Of a stretch of 64,000 nucleotides of DNA, positions 9,378 through 18,545 are shown one piece after another. The DNA lies in NCBI RefSeq assembly GCF_000483125.1, contig NZ_KI519553.1:779124-843123 (forward strand), given 5' to 3'. Every line of letters starts with the position of its first letter. Within the stretch, counting starts at the first letter, position 1. The position numbers and the translations under genes are program-made. This DNA comes from Atopobium fossor DSM 15642. Lineage in GTDB: Bacteria; Actinomycetota; Coriobacteriia; Coriobacteriales; Atopobiaceae. The notes under the pieces were generated by a model, which was not told where the DNA came from, did no database searches, and saw only the letters and a list, made by a program, of their open reading frames with translations.

Positions 9378-9416
9378 TAAGTCACATTTTTTGACTTATT
9401 TCCATTTTAGGAAATA
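9378..9416. promoter_or_regulatory. Two adjoining operator-like inverted repeats
   Basis: TAAGTCA-7nt-TGACTTA (9378-9398) and TATTTCC-6nt-GGAAATA (9397-9416) are both perfect and share two bases. They lie between the divergent TetR gene and the HD-domain gene. One or both may bind the TetR regulator. Confidence 0.5.
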
Positions 9417-9487
9417 ATATTATGTAAAGAAATAAATTTATGTCATATACAACAGTACGTATGCAGGCAATGCAGCGAGGATATCAT

Positions 9488-9979
9488 ATGAAATTTGCAA
9501 ACATCACAAATGACTTTGCCCAGCTTGCGGCACCTGTATTGTCTCATCATCGCGTTCGCAGCATGGACCAATTTATTCAACATGGAGCCACAACCACCCT
9601 TGATCACTGTATGGCTGTTGCTTACTACTCATTGCTCTTTGTACGCACCTTAGGTATCACTTGTAACGAGAATGACCTGGTAACAGCAGCGCTGTTACAC
9701 GACTACTACCTTTACGATTGGCATGTCAAAGATGCCTGTCCCGAAGGTCTTCACGGCTTTTCTCATCCTCGTTTGGCATTGCGCAATGCCATGGCAGATT
9801 TTGATTTGTCTGAGCGCGCGCAAAACGCCATTAGACGCCACATGTTTCCACTCACGCCTATTCCTCCCAAATACCGTGAGGGTCTTATTATTTGTCTTAT
9901 TGATAAGGCTTGTTCAACCTACGAAATTTTTGTCAAAGATCCTTGGACTTGGCCGCTTTTGAGGGAACTGGAGGCATAA
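9488..9979 (+). CDS. HD-domain phosphohydrolase-like protein
   Basis: A 163-residue protein with an HD-type metal site. ATTTLDHCMAVAYYS supplies an early His, AALLHDYYLYDW the adjacent His-Asp, and a later helix holds AIRRHMFP. HD proteins hydrolyse phosphoesters, often of nucleotides, but no substrate can be named. The ATG at 9488 follows GAGGAT at good spacing; an upstream ATG at 9440 has no binding site. It ends 2 bp before the CmpB-like membrane gene and probably shares its transcript. Confidence 0.8.
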   Translation: MKFANITNDFAQLAAPVLSHHRVRSMDQFIQHGATTTLDHCMAVAYYSLLFVRTLGITCNENDLVTAALLHDYYLYDWHVKDACPEGLHGFSHPRLALRNAMADFDLSERAQNAIRRHMFPLTPIPPKYREGLIICLIDKACSTYEIFVKDPWTWPLLRELEA

Positions 9980-9981
9980 CT

Positions 9982-10557
9982 ATGATGAATCTAGTTTCTG
10001 TTGCTGTCATAAGCTTCTTTATCTATGCCTTTTGCGGCTGGATTTGGGAAACGGTTTATTGTTCGTTTATCGAGAAGCGCTTTGAGCGCCGCGGCTTTTT
10101 ATTTGGTCCCATCTGCCCTATCTATGGCGCTGGAGCTATGGGCAGTGTGCTGATCTTGGGATGGATTGAAAACCCTGTACTACTTTTTGTGGCAGGAGCA
10201 CTCTTGGCTACCTGTATTGAGTTTGCCACTGCACGAGCTCTTCTCATTGGCTTTGGTAAGCGTTGGTGGAATTACTCGCACATGCCTCTTAACTACAAAG
10301 GTTATATTTGCGCGCCAGCAACGCTTCTGTTTGGCGGTTTCTCCGTAGCTTGCGTACACCTCTTACAACCAGCACTTATACAATCGTTACATGTATTTGA
10401 ACCGCATACCTTAAGTCTTGTAGCAGCCACCCTACTTGTCTTGTCCTCCGTCGATTTTCTCTGCAGCGTAGAGCGCGAGCTCGGACTAGCTTTGTATTTT
10501 GGCTACGCCAAAAACCGCATTATGTACGAACTGCATAACTATATTTATTCGCGCTAG
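9982..10557 (+). CDS. CmpB-like membrane protein (putative ABC-transporter type IV family)
   Basis: The 191-residue protein has about four membrane segments and the family signature FCGWIWETVYCSF near the start, followed by RRGFLFGPICPIYGAGA. These match PF06541 (ABC_trans_CmpB), a membrane family whose function is not established despite its transporter name. It starts 2 bp after the HD-domain gene and precedes a large ABC transporter gene by about 70 bp; transport in common is possible but unproven. Confidence 0.82.
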   Translation: MMNLVSVAVISFFIYAFCGWIWETVYCSFIEKRFERRGFLFGPICPIYGAGAMGSVLILGWIENPVLLFVAGALLATCIEFATARALLIGFGKRWWNYSHMPLNYKGYICAPATLLFGGFSVACVHLLQPALIQSLHVFEPHTLSLVAATLLVLSSVDFLCSVERELGLALYFGYAKNRIMYELHNYIYSR

Positions 10558-10591
10558 AACTCGTCTAATTTGGTTTTCCGGGGGTAGGATT

Positions 10592-10633
10592 ATGACAACC
10601 ATACCTTTCGTGGAAATTGGATTACATGATTGA
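10592..10633 (+). CDS. Possible 13-residue leader peptide before the ABC transporter
   Basis: ATG at 10592 behind GGGGGTAGG opens a short frame, MTTIPFVEIGLHD, whose TGA lies 8 bp inside the ABC transporter gene. The transporter start at 10626 has only a weak ribosome binding site, so coupling to this leader is plausible. This is read from sequence only. Confidence 0.4.
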   Translation: MTTIPFVEIGLHD

Positions 10634-13600
10634 GTTAAAAGATATTCGCAAGGCCTACACCACAGGTTCTTTTGTACAAACCGCACTCGATGGCATTTCT
10701 GCCACTTTTAGAGATAACGAGTTTGTAGCCATTCTTGGTCAATCCGGCTCGGGCAAAACCACTATGCTCAATATTTTGGGTGGTCTTGACCATGCAAACA
10801 GTGGAGAGATTGTTATTAACGGTGTCTCCACCAAACAATATAAAGCTAAGGATTGGGATACCTACCGCAATCACCATGTAGGCTTTGTTTTCCAAAGTTA
10901 TAATCTGATTCCCCACCAGACCATCTTGTCAAACGTAGAACTTGCTCTTACGCTTTCTGGCGAGAAGGGTTCGCAAAAAAAGGAGCGTGCTCTTAACGCA
11001 CTGGATCGTGTGGGACTTAAAGAGCATGCCCACAAAAAGCCTAACCAGCTATCTGGCGGTCAAATGCAACGCGTTGCCATTGCTCGTGCTCTGGTAAATG
11101 ATCCAGACATTGTTTTGGCGGATGAGCCCACAGGTGCGTTGGATGGAAAAACCGGCATTCAGATTATGGACCTACTGCGCGAGGTTGCACATGATCGTCT
11201 GGTTATTATGGTTACTCATAATCCTGAGCTTGCTCAGGATTATGCAACACGCATCATTCGTTTGCAGGATGGTAAAATTGTTGATGACTCCATGCCTCCC
11301 ACTGTTGCCGAAATAAATAGTGTCGGCACACTACAGAGTATATCTCCAGTCCAGAAGCTTCAAAAAACAGGTAAAGCATCAATGTCTTTTTTGACGGCAC
11401 TGGGTTTATCGGCAAACAACCTTATGACTAAAAAGGGCCGTACTATTTTGACAGCATTTGCTGGCTCGATTGGCATTATTGGTATTGCAGCTATCCTGGC
11501 ACTATCCAATGGAGTAAATGATTACATTGCCAAAACAGAAGAAAATGCCATGTCCTCTTATCCGCTGACGATTAATGAGAACGCAGCGGATTTTACCAAA
11601 CTGCTTACCACAATGGCGCGAGCTAATTCCGAAGATAAGCAACAAAATGTTCAAGATAACCACATTGGCATTACTTCAGATGTTTCTTCCATGTTTGATA
11701 CTGTTAAGAAGAATGACTTACCTGGATTTAAAAAATATATCGAGTCCTCTGATAGCAACATTAAAAATAATTCCAATGCCATCCAATACAAGTACGGCAT
11801 TGCTCCCAAGTTTTACTTGTCTGCACCCGACGCAAGTACCTTGCCTTTAGGTAAAGTACTTGAATCTAATTCTGAAGGCAGCTCTATGATGGGTCTATCT
11901 GCCAGCTTTGGTAGTTCAAGTACTGACTCATTCCAAGAGCTGATTGATAACCAAGAAATGCTTGCTTCCCAATATGATGTTGTTGCTGGTGACTGGCCAA
12001 AAAAATATGATGAAGCCGTTTTGGTTTTAGATAATGATGGTCAGTTATCTGACTATACCCTCTACAACATTGGTGTTCTTGATCCTGACATCTTTCGTGA
12101 TCTTTTAAGCAATTTATCTAAAGACCAAAAATCTACGATAAGCGCTGCTAAAAACATTACATTTACGTATGACGATGCACTTAAACTCACGTATAAGGTG
12201 GTTGAGCAAACCAATTTATATCAATTTAATGCTTCTACTAATACCTGGTCTGACATGTCTCGCGATAAGACCTACATGCGCAAAGCTATTGATAATGGAA
12301 TTACCATTAAAGTTGTAGGTGTTATCCGACCTGCAGAAGGAGAATCTGTTGGCTCTTTATCTCAAGGTATTGCATACACCACAGCTTTAACGCACAAACT
12401 TATGGATGACAATGCACAAACAGATATTGTTAAACAGCAGATTGACCATCCCGAGATTGACGTTTTTACCGGTAAAACTTTTGAGGAACTTAAAAATAAT
12501 GCCAACAAGGGCTTTGATTTGAGCAAGTTATTCTCTGTTGATCAAAAGATGCTTGCTTCCGCATTCTCATTTGATACCTCTAAGCTCTCGAGCTTAAGCT
12601 CCACGCTTGATTTTTCCACTTTTGATACCACTACGATGAACTTTGATCCCTCTGCTTTAAACCTAGATACTAATGCGCTTACTCAATCTATTACACCTGA
12701 CATGCTCTTGAGTTTGTTACAAGGTGCTCCGCAGCCTGATTTTGAGAAGCTCGGTCAAGCGCTAGACACTCTCGATCCTCTACAGCAACAGCAAATTACC
12801 GATATGCTTCGACAGATTGCTAATGGCTTTTTGCCTTGGTGGTATACCCAACACCCTGGTGAATCTTTAACGCCACAAACAGATCTTTCTGCAGATCTTG
12901 CTGCCTACCTGCAATCCGCAGCAGTACAAGCTCAGTTAAGTCAGGTTTCTTCTCTTGTGGGTGATGCTCTTAAAACGAGCGTCCAACCTTTTGCAGAAGA
13001 ATACTTTAACAAGCAATTCATTCCTTACTTGCAGCAGCAGATGGGTGACCTTGCACAAAGAGCTGCTCAAAGCATGATGGAGCAAATGAGCTCTGCCTTG
13101 CAATCTCAAATGACGGTGGCTATGGGCGGCTTGGCTGAAGCTTTACAAAGCAACATGGCTAACAGTGCTCAAACGTTACAAAGCGCCTTTACTTTTAATC
13201 CTTCTGCTTTTGCCAATGCAATTCACTTTAATATGACACAAGAAGAGCTTATGGCTGTGTTTAACAGCCTTTCTTCCGCAAATCGCTATTCATATGATTC
13301 AAATCTCACTAAGCTTGGTTATCGCGCGCTCGATAAACCCACTACTATCGAAATCTTCCCTAAAGATTTTGAAGCAAAATCCAAGATTCTGTCTGAAATT
13401 GATTCGTATAATGAAAAACGCAACGCAGAAGGCAAATCAGATAGCAGCATTACCTACAGTGATCTTACCGGTACGCTCATGTCCTCGGTTACCAATATAG
13501 TTAACATGATTTCCTTAGTATTGATTGCCTTTGTCAGTATTTCTCTTGTAGTAAGTTCCATTATGATTGGCATCATTACTTACATTTCTGTACTAGAGCG

Positions 13601-13910
13601 TCGTAAAGAAATTGGTATCTTACGTGCTATGGGCGCATCAAAGCGCAATGTTGCCAATGTCTTTAACGCAGAAACCTTTATTGAAGGACTTATTTCTGGC
13701 GTATTTGCCATCTTGGTTGTTGTGGGACTCTCCATCCCTATCAACGCTCTTGTTGAGCACCTTAACGGCGTTCGTAACATCATGCAGCTTGCGCCAGCTT
13801 CTGCACTTATTCTTATCTTAATTTCTATTGTTTTAACCGTTATAGCTGGTATTATTCCATCTAGATCTGCCGCGGCAGCAGATCCCGTAGAAGCACTTCG
13901 GAGTGAATAA
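10626..13910 (+). CDS. Fused ABC transporter, ATPase plus MacB/FtsX-type permease
   Basis: At 1,094 residues this joins both transporter parts. The ATPase covers about 1-225, with GQSGSGKT (Walker A), LSGGQMQRVAIARAL (signature) and IVLADEPTGALD (Walker B). A first membrane helix follows at about 265-290 (RTILTAFAGSIGIIGIAAIL). A very large outer region of some 600 residues, rich in Q, S, D and with helical stretches, leads to an FtsX domain with three C-terminal helices and RRKEIGILRAMGASKRNV. MacB-like pumps use motions across the membrane to export peptides or lipoproteins, or to sense antibiotics. Cargo is unknown. A DNA-level 13-residue leader overlaps its start. Confidence 0.9.
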   Translation: MIELKDIRKAYTTGSFVQTALDGISATFRDNEFVAILGQSGSGKTTMLNILGGLDHANSGEIVINGVSTKQYKAKDWDTYRNHHVGFVFQSYNLIPHQTILSNVELALTLSGEKGSQKKERALNALDRVGLKEHAHKKPNQLSGGQMQRVAIARALVNDPDIVLADEPTGALDGKTGIQIMDLLREVAHDRLVIMVTHNPELAQDYATRIIRLQDGKIVDDSMPPTVAEINSVGTLQSISPVQKLQKTGKASMSFLTALGLSANNLMTKKGRTILTAFAGSIGIIGIAAILALSNGVNDYIAKTEENAMSSYPLTINENAADFTKLLTTMARANSEDKQQNVQDNHIGITSDVSSMFDTVKKNDLPGFKKYIESSDSNIKNNSNAIQYKYGIAPKFYLSAPDASTLPLGKVLESNSEGSSMMGLSASFGSSSTDSFQELIDNQEMLASQYDVVAGDWPKKYDEAVLVLDNDGQLSDYTLYNIGVLDPDIFRDLLSNLSKDQKSTISAAKNITFTYDDALKLTYKVVEQTNLYQFNASTNTWSDMSRDKTYMRKAIDNGITIKVVGVIRPAEGESVGSLSQGIAYTTALTHKLMDDNAQTDIVKQQIDHPEIDVFTGKTFEELKNNANKGFDLSKLFSVDQKMLASAFSFDTSKLSSLSSTLDFSTFDTTTMNFDPSALNLDTNALTQSITPDMLLSLLQGAPQPDFEKLGQALDTLDPLQQQQITDMLRQIANGFLPWWYTQHPGESLTPQTDLSADLAAYLQSAAVQAQLSQVSSLVGDALKTSVQPFAEEYFNKQFIPYLQQQMGDLAQRAAQSMMEQMSSALQSQMTVAMGGLAEALQSNMANSAQTLQSAFTFNPSAFANAIHFNMTQEELMAVFNSLSSANRYSYDSNLTKLGYRALDKPTTIEIFPKDFEAKSKILSEIDSYNEKRNAEGKSDSSITYSDLTGTLMSSVTNIVNMISLVLIAFVSISLVVSSIMIGIITYISVLERRKEIGILRAMGASKRNVANVFNAETFIEGLISGVFAILVVVGLSIPINALVEHLNGVRNIMQLAPASALILILISIVLTVIAGIIPSRSAAAADPVEALRSE

Positions 13911-13927
13911 GAAATAGAGGTTATAGC

Positions 13928-14653
13928 TTGTATTCATTTTCTTCCCGCATTCGTTACAGCGAAACTGATGAGCAAGGTAACTTGTCATTGGTTTCTCTTA
14001 TCAATTATCTGCAGGATTGTGCACTCTTCCAAACGGATGAGTTGGGAGTTGGTTTAGACCATCTAACCCAAAAGCAACTGGCATGGCTTATTGCTGGCTG
14101 GCAAATTCAAATTACTCAAATGCCCCAATACGGTCAGGATATTGTGGTGAGCACCTGGCCCACACAGATACAGGGCGTTTTTGCTCATCGCAACTTTACC
14201 ATTTGTTCACCCGATGGCTTTGAGTACATTCGCGCAGATTCACTATGGTTTATGTTTGACTTTGCCAAACAATCCCCTATCGTACCTCCTGAAGAGGAAT
14301 GGGGGCCCTACATTGCACAAGCAGAAACACCGCTGGATATGCCAAAGATGTCGCGTAAACTACGCATTGATACGCACTTGGAAGGGGTAGCTCAGCCATC
14401 ATTTGTGGTAAGCGCCCAACATTTGGACACCAACCACCATGTAAACAATGCACAATACGTTGAATTTGCTCGTGCTGCAGCTGGAGATTCTATTAAAGCT
14501 AAGCGCATATTAGTACAGTATGTCTCTGCTGCCATGCTAGGAGATACCATTGTTCCGGTAGTCTACACCAGCAAAGAAGACACAACGGTAAGTCTTAATG
14601 CTCCTAATGAGAAACCCTACGCTATAGTAAAGTTTCTTAACGCAATTAACTAA
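13928..14653 (+). CDS. Acyl-ACP thioesterase
   Basis: A 241-residue protein made of two hot-dog domains. The first has RIRYSETDEQGNLSLVSLINYLQDCA and IAGWQIQI; the second has VSAQHLDTNHHVNNAQYVEFA, whose N-x-H-V-N-N pattern is the catalytic region of the family (PF01643). It releases fatty acids from acyl carrier protein. The start is TTG at 13928, 6 bp after AGAGG; there is no ATG in a better place. It is 17 bp behind the ABC transporter gene and converges with the YolD-like gene. Confidence 0.88.
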   Translation: MYSFSSRIRYSETDEQGNLSLVSLINYLQDCALFQTDELGVGLDHLTQKQLAWLIAGWQIQITQMPQYGQDIVVSTWPTQIQGVFAHRNFTICSPDGFEYIRADSLWFMFDFAKQSPIVPPEEEWGPYIAQAETPLDMPKMSRKLRIDTHLEGVAQPSFVVSAQHLDTNHHVNNAQYVEFARAAAGDSIKAKRILVQYVSAAMLGDTIVPVVYTSKEDTTVSLNAPNEKPYAIVKFLNAIN

Positions 14654-14912
14654 GCCAACCGAGTTTTTCATCCCAAATAGGCTGCACCTCTATGAGGTCT
14701 TCTGACCTCATAGGATCATCCGATACTCGATGAACACCGTCTCCGACAAGCGCTTCAAACTCAGCTATTTGTTCTTGTTCACGCAATGCATCTGCAAAGC
14801 CCTTAAGCGGCTCAAAAGGCTGAAATATTTTTGCACGATCTGCTAAAGACATGGGTACATGTTGCGGCATGTCCTCTGCAAATGACTGGCATGTCCTATC
14901 CTTCTTCTCCAC
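14646..14912 (-). CDS. YolD-like protein, partner of the Y-family polymerase
   Basis: About 88 residues. The middle, RAKIFQPFEPLKGFADALREQE, resembles the YolD-like family (PF08863), small proteins usually encoded beside UmuC-type polymerases and thought to act with them after DNA damage. I chose the GTG at 14912 because GGAGG lies 8 bp before it, inside the last codons of the polymerase gene; the two genes overlap by 17 bp and are probably translationally coupled. An ATG at 14870 is an alternative giving a shorter form. Confidence 0.7.
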   Translation of the reverse strand: MEKKDRTCQSFAEDMPQHVPMSLADRAKIFQPFEPLKGFADALREQEQIAEFEALVGDGVHRVSDDPMRSEDLIEVQPIWDEKLGWLS

Positions 14913-16224
14913 TACGATGACCTCCAATCTGCAAGTTGCGCTCACGGGCAGTAGCTTGTGGCAATAAATCAATGCCACGGAGCAGAGCATTTTTACCAAA
15001 CTTCTTCTTTACATCATTAACAGTTTGGCTCATAGCATGTTCTTCAGATAATTGTTGTGTATCAGCCAATAAATCAAACTGTGTGCCCGATGCCTGCTCA
15101 TCAATGACATTACTGGCAGCAAGACCTATTCGATGTATCCTGCGATTTGTTAGGCATTTGTCTGCGAATAGACGGGTTACCATCTTACGAATGTGACTCG
15201 AAGAAGACGTAGGTACCACAAAGCTGTAACTGCCAGTAGATGAAGGTCCCAACCGCTGGTGCAAAGCAATAGACTTTTTAATAAGTTCGCGCTCATCTTT
15301 ACTGGCAGCATATCCAATATACAAAGAAATCCCCGACGCTTGCTTATGCTGCTCTACCAGCTGTAAAGCAAGCTGATCTGCCATCTCTTTACATACGATA
15401 AGTGCATCTTGTGGAGTGTAGTCATGGCTGAAAACCTGAGCTGTCGAAAAAGACTGTGTACGCGGCTTATAGTTCTTAATATGTGCCATAGTTGTAGGCT
15501 CTATACCCCAAGCATGATCAATAAGAATTTCTGCATCAATACCAAATTCTTGGTATAACGGCTCTGTTGGAGCTGCAGCTAATTGCCCCATGGTATGGAT
15601 TCCCATAGCAGCGAGCCTGCGAGAAATACCAGGTCCAATCCGCCAAAAGTCTGTAAGTGGCATATGATGCCATAAGGTTTCTCGATAGCTTTGCTCGGTA
15701 AGTTCACCAAAAAAATCAGGACGATGTTTGGCAGAGATATCTAAAGCAATTTTTGCTAGATATAAATTAGGGCCCATACCACAGGTAGCAGTAATACCTA
15801 AGGTATGTGCAACGTCTGCACGTATAGCCTCTCCCAACTCACGTGCTGTCATGCCATACATAGAAAGATAGCCTGTGATGTCAAAAAACGCCTCATCAAT
15901 TGAGTAGACAAAAATGTCTTCCTTGGCAATCCATTTGAGATATACACCATAAACTTCAGCCGAACGTTTAATGTATAAAGACATACGCGGCGGTGCCATG
16001 ATGTAGTGAATATGTTTTGGAATCTCAAACACACGACAACGACCGGGGACGCCTAGAGCTTTCATAGCAGGTGAAACAGCCAGACAAATAGTCTTTGCTG
16101 TACGTGTTGGGTCCGCCACCACCAAGTTAGTAGTAAATGGATCCAAACCGCGCTCAAGACACTCTACCGAGGCATAAAATGATTTGAGATCAATACACAG
16201 ATATGTTTTTTGAGGTTGTTCCAT
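14896..16224 (-). CDS. Y-family DNA polymerase (UmuC/DinB-like)
   Basis: The 442-residue protein opens with YLCIDLKSFYASVECLE, which holds the first catalytic Asp, and has YSIDEAFFDIT with the Asp-Glu pair near residue 108. A helix-hairpin-helix-like stretch (FWRIGPGISRRLAAMGI) and a little-finger domain follow, ending in a basic tail. These enzymes copy past DNA lesions with low accuracy. Length and the YolD-like partner point to the Gram-positive UvrX/UmuC group rather than DinB proper. No LexA box was identified upstream. Confidence 0.92.
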   Translation of the reverse strand: MEQPQKTYLCIDLKSFYASVECLERGLDPFTTNLVVADPTRTAKTICLAVSPAMKALGVPGRCRVFEIPKHIHYIMAPPRMSLYIKRSAEVYGVYLKWIAKEDIFVYSIDEAFFDITGYLSMYGMTARELGEAIRADVAHTLGITATCGMGPNLYLAKIALDISAKHRPDFFGELTEQSYRETLWHHMPLTDFWRIGPGISRRLAAMGIHTMGQLAAAPTEPLYQEFGIDAEILIDHAWGIEPTTMAHIKNYKPRTQSFSTAQVFSHDYTPQDALIVCKEMADQLALQLVEQHKQASGISLYIGYAASKDERELIKKSIALHQRLGPSSTGSYSFVVPTSSSSHIRKMVTRLFADKCLTNRRIHRIGLAASNVIDEQASGTQFDLLADTQQLSEEHAMSQTVNDVKKKFGKNALLRGIDLLPQATARERNLQIGGHRSGEEG

Positions 16225-16425
16225 AGGAGTATGACGAGTTGATGATAAACCCTAGAGCAGGCCTAATATCTGAGCAAAAAATACAGCTTCACGCTTATTA
16301 GTCTGAACTTCCACGGTTTGCCTCCCCATCCAAACAACTGTTCTATATTGTATACTACTCCTACGGTCAGACAGTGCACATGACAGAGGAATAAAAACTT
16401 AAAAATCTAAGCTGAGTTGAGTAAA

Positions 16426-16737
16426 ATGGGTCAATTTAACAAGCAAGTTTATGAAGTAGTTAAGCAAATACCAGCAGGTAGAGTGGCTAGTTATGGACAA
16501 ATAGCTCGTTTGGTTGGCAAACCACGTAATGCTCGTTTTGTTGGCTTTGCCCTACATGTTAATCCGCAACCTGGTATTATCCCCTGCCATCGCGTGGTAT
16601 TCAAAGATGGTTCTTTGGCTTCTGGCTTTGCTTTTGGAGGACCAGATGCCCAGCGCAACCTTTTAGAAGCGGAGGGAATTCAATTTTTAGATGATGGCCG
16701 CGTAGATATGGAACGTTGTGGCTGGGAAGTTCTCTAA
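16426..16737 (+). CDS. Methylated-DNA--cysteine alkyltransferase domain protein
   Basis: This 103-residue protein is the DNA-binding/catalytic domain of the Ogt/MGMT family without the N-terminal domain. VYEVVKQIPAGRVASYGQIA is the usual opening, and IIPCHRVV carries the acceptor Cys at residue 54. With the Cys present it may remove alkyl groups from O6-alkylguanine, although short forms often act only as damage sensors. ATG 16426 is preferred; a TTG three codons earlier is possible. Confidence 0.85.
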   Translation: MGQFNKQVYEVVKQIPAGRVASYGQIARLVGKPRNARFVGFALHVNPQPGIIPCHRVVFKDGSLASGFAFGGPDAQRNLLEAEGIQFLDDGRVDMERCGWEVL

Positions 16738-16754
16738 CGCCGCAGCCTTTCCAA

Positions 16755-17258
16755 CTAGCAAAAAGGTGTAAAACAAGCCCAATCAATGCTCTTCTCGATA
16801 GTTGCTACTAAGTTCTCCAACAGAGTTGCATCTTCTATCGAGAAACGCGATAAACTTGCAGAATCAATATCTAAAACTGCTACTACCTCACCAGCTCCAT
16901 TATGCATAGGCACGACCACTTCAGAATTTGAGGCGGAATCACAGGCAATGTGACCTGGAAATTCATGGACATTTGTAACAAGCTGTGTTGTGTTGGCTGC
17001 GGCTGCAGTACCACATACGCCCTTGCCCCATGCAATACGCGTGCACGCAATTTTTCCTTGGAAAGGTCCCAATACAAGTTCGGAAAGGCTACTTGATTCA
17101 GAAGTGATAGCAATACTGCGGCGCAGATAAAAGCCAACCCAACTGACATCATCCATAGATTCCCATAAAAGTGCAGCTACATTAGCTAGAGCAGGCAGCC
17201 AAGCACTCTCTGCATCTACTAATTCATACGCCTGCTTTATAAGTAATGACTGGGTCAT
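16755..17258 (-). CDS. msrC: Free methionine-(R)-sulfoxide reductase (GAF domain)
   Basis: The 167-residue protein is a single GAF domain. Cysteines fall at 72, 82 and 106, giving the same 10- and 24-residue spacings as Cys84, Cys94 and Cys118 of E. coli fRMsr, within KGVCGTAAAA and GHIACDSASNSEVVVP. It reduces free methionine-R-sulfoxide with thioredoxin. The ATG at 17258 is next to the stop of the U32 gene. The C-terminal end, ACFTPFC, adds two Cys not in the usual set. Confidence 0.92.
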   Translation of the reverse strand: MTQSLLIKQAYELVDAESAWLPALANVAALLWESMDDVSWVGFYLRRSIAITSESSSLSELVLGPFQGKIACTRIAWGKGVCGTAAAANTTQLVTNVHEFPGHIACDSASNSEVVVPMHNGAGEVVAVLDIDSASLSRFSIEDATLLENLVATIEKSIDWACFTPFC

Positions 17259-17259
17259 G

Positions 17260-18501
17260 TCACATTCCTCGCTGCTTAAGGCATAAAATATCAAGTGGAT
17301 CTACCACAAAGGGAAGCTTTATTTTATAGGTTCCCATAGCGCGCGACATTACCTGAGTTGGGATGTACGAATCATAGCCATTCCACTGCTCGGCTGTACC
17401 AAGTACGCATTCACGAATAGGATAGTTTGCCGATAAAACCTGGAGTTGATCGGACGCCTGCGCTTTATTACGACAGTGAACCTGAACCTCGTACATGCCC
17501 TGTTCATTGGGTTTATCGGCACAAGAAATCACCGTAGCAACCATAAGCCGATCGCGAACATAATCTATATGGCCAGGATTCTGTGTGGGGTTGCCATAGA
17601 AAAAACCTGTAGAGTATGGACGGTGACTTACAGCTTCCAGCTCACTCATCCACACCTCAGCTGGTTCACCATTCAAAACATGACGATAGGCATTGGTTAC
17701 GCAAGCCGTATAATAGGCACCTTTAGCGCGTCCTTCTATTTTAATAGCAGTAACACCTGCGGCAGCAATATCATCCAAATGATCGAGCATACACAGGTCA
17801 TTGGAAGACAGAATATAACTCCACTTGTCATCCTGTTCTAAATCCATACGGCGTGTATCTGGCTTAGATTCCTCCACCAACGTCCAGCCCCAGCGACACG
17901 GTTGCGTGCACGCACCTACGTTAGCACCACGTTCGCGCCCTACGAGCTCGCTTGACAAAAAACAACGACCCGATACCGCCATACACATGGAGCCATGAGC
18001 AAAGACTTCCAGCTCAAGTTCAGAACTTACACGACGGTGCAGCTCAGAGATTTCCTTTAAAGTCATTTCTCGAGCAAGTACGAGGCGTTTGGCACCCAAT
18101 CGCATGTATTGCTCTGCTGCTAATGCATTCATAACGGATGCCTGTGTAGACACGTGTAATTCAACCTTGGGAGCATATTTTTGTACTAAAGCCATGCCGC
18201 CTAAATCTGCCACAATAGCTGCATCAACACCAATTTGGTTGATAAAATCTAGGTAGTGAGGTAAATCATCTGTATCCCCATCGCGCATGATGGTGTTTAG
18301 CGTAAGATGAACGGTAGCGCCTTTACTATGCGCAAGCTGCACGGCCTCTTCAAGCTGCGTATTATCAAAGTTTTTACTGCGCGCACGCATCCCCCACTGC
18401 CTACCAGCCAAAAAAACTTCATTGGCACCAAAATGTAGTGCCATGTGTAGTTGTTCAGGACCACCGGCCGGGGCAAGCAATTGAAGAGGTAATACAGACA
18501 T
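17260..18501 (-). CDS. Peptidase U32-family protein (TrhP/YegQ-like)
   Basis: A 413-residue protein with PLQLLAPAGGPEQLHMALHF at the start and the U32 signature ELEVFAHGSMCMAVSGRCFL, then GACTQPCRWGW, giving the set of cysteines thought to hold an iron-sulfur centre. These cysteines match the tRNA hydroxylation branch (TrhP/RlhA) more than proteolysis. I infer tRNA uridine-34 hydroxylation, but sequence alone does not separate the branches. It is followed immediately by the msrC-like gene. Confidence 0.85.
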   Translation of the reverse strand: MSVLPLQLLAPAGGPEQLHMALHFGANEVFLAGRQWGMRARSKNFDNTQLEEAVQLAHSKGATVHLTLNTIMRDGDTDDLPHYLDFINQIGVDAAIVADLGGMALVQKYAPKVELHVSTQASVMNALAAEQYMRLGAKRLVLAREMTLKEISELHRRVSSELELEVFAHGSMCMAVSGRCFLSSELVGRERGANVGACTQPCRWGWTLVEESKPDTRRMDLEQDDKWSYILSSNDLCMLDHLDDIAAAGVTAIKIEGRAKGAYYTACVTNAYRHVLNGEPAEVWMSELEAVSHRPYSTGFFYGNPTQNPGHIDYVRDRLMVATVISCADKPNEQGMYEVQVHCRNKAQASDQLQVLSANYPIRECVLGTAEQWNGYDSYIPTQVMSRAMGTYKIKLPFVVDPLDILCLKQRGM

Positions 18502-18545
18502 AAAACTCCTTAAAAGACAACTTTGTAAGAGTAACGCAAAAGCCC

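Noticed and set aside
14914-14999. Longer N-terminus for the YolD-like gene
   Set aside because: The extra residues are out-of-frame polymerase code without similarity; a GGAGG-GTG start lies at 14912.
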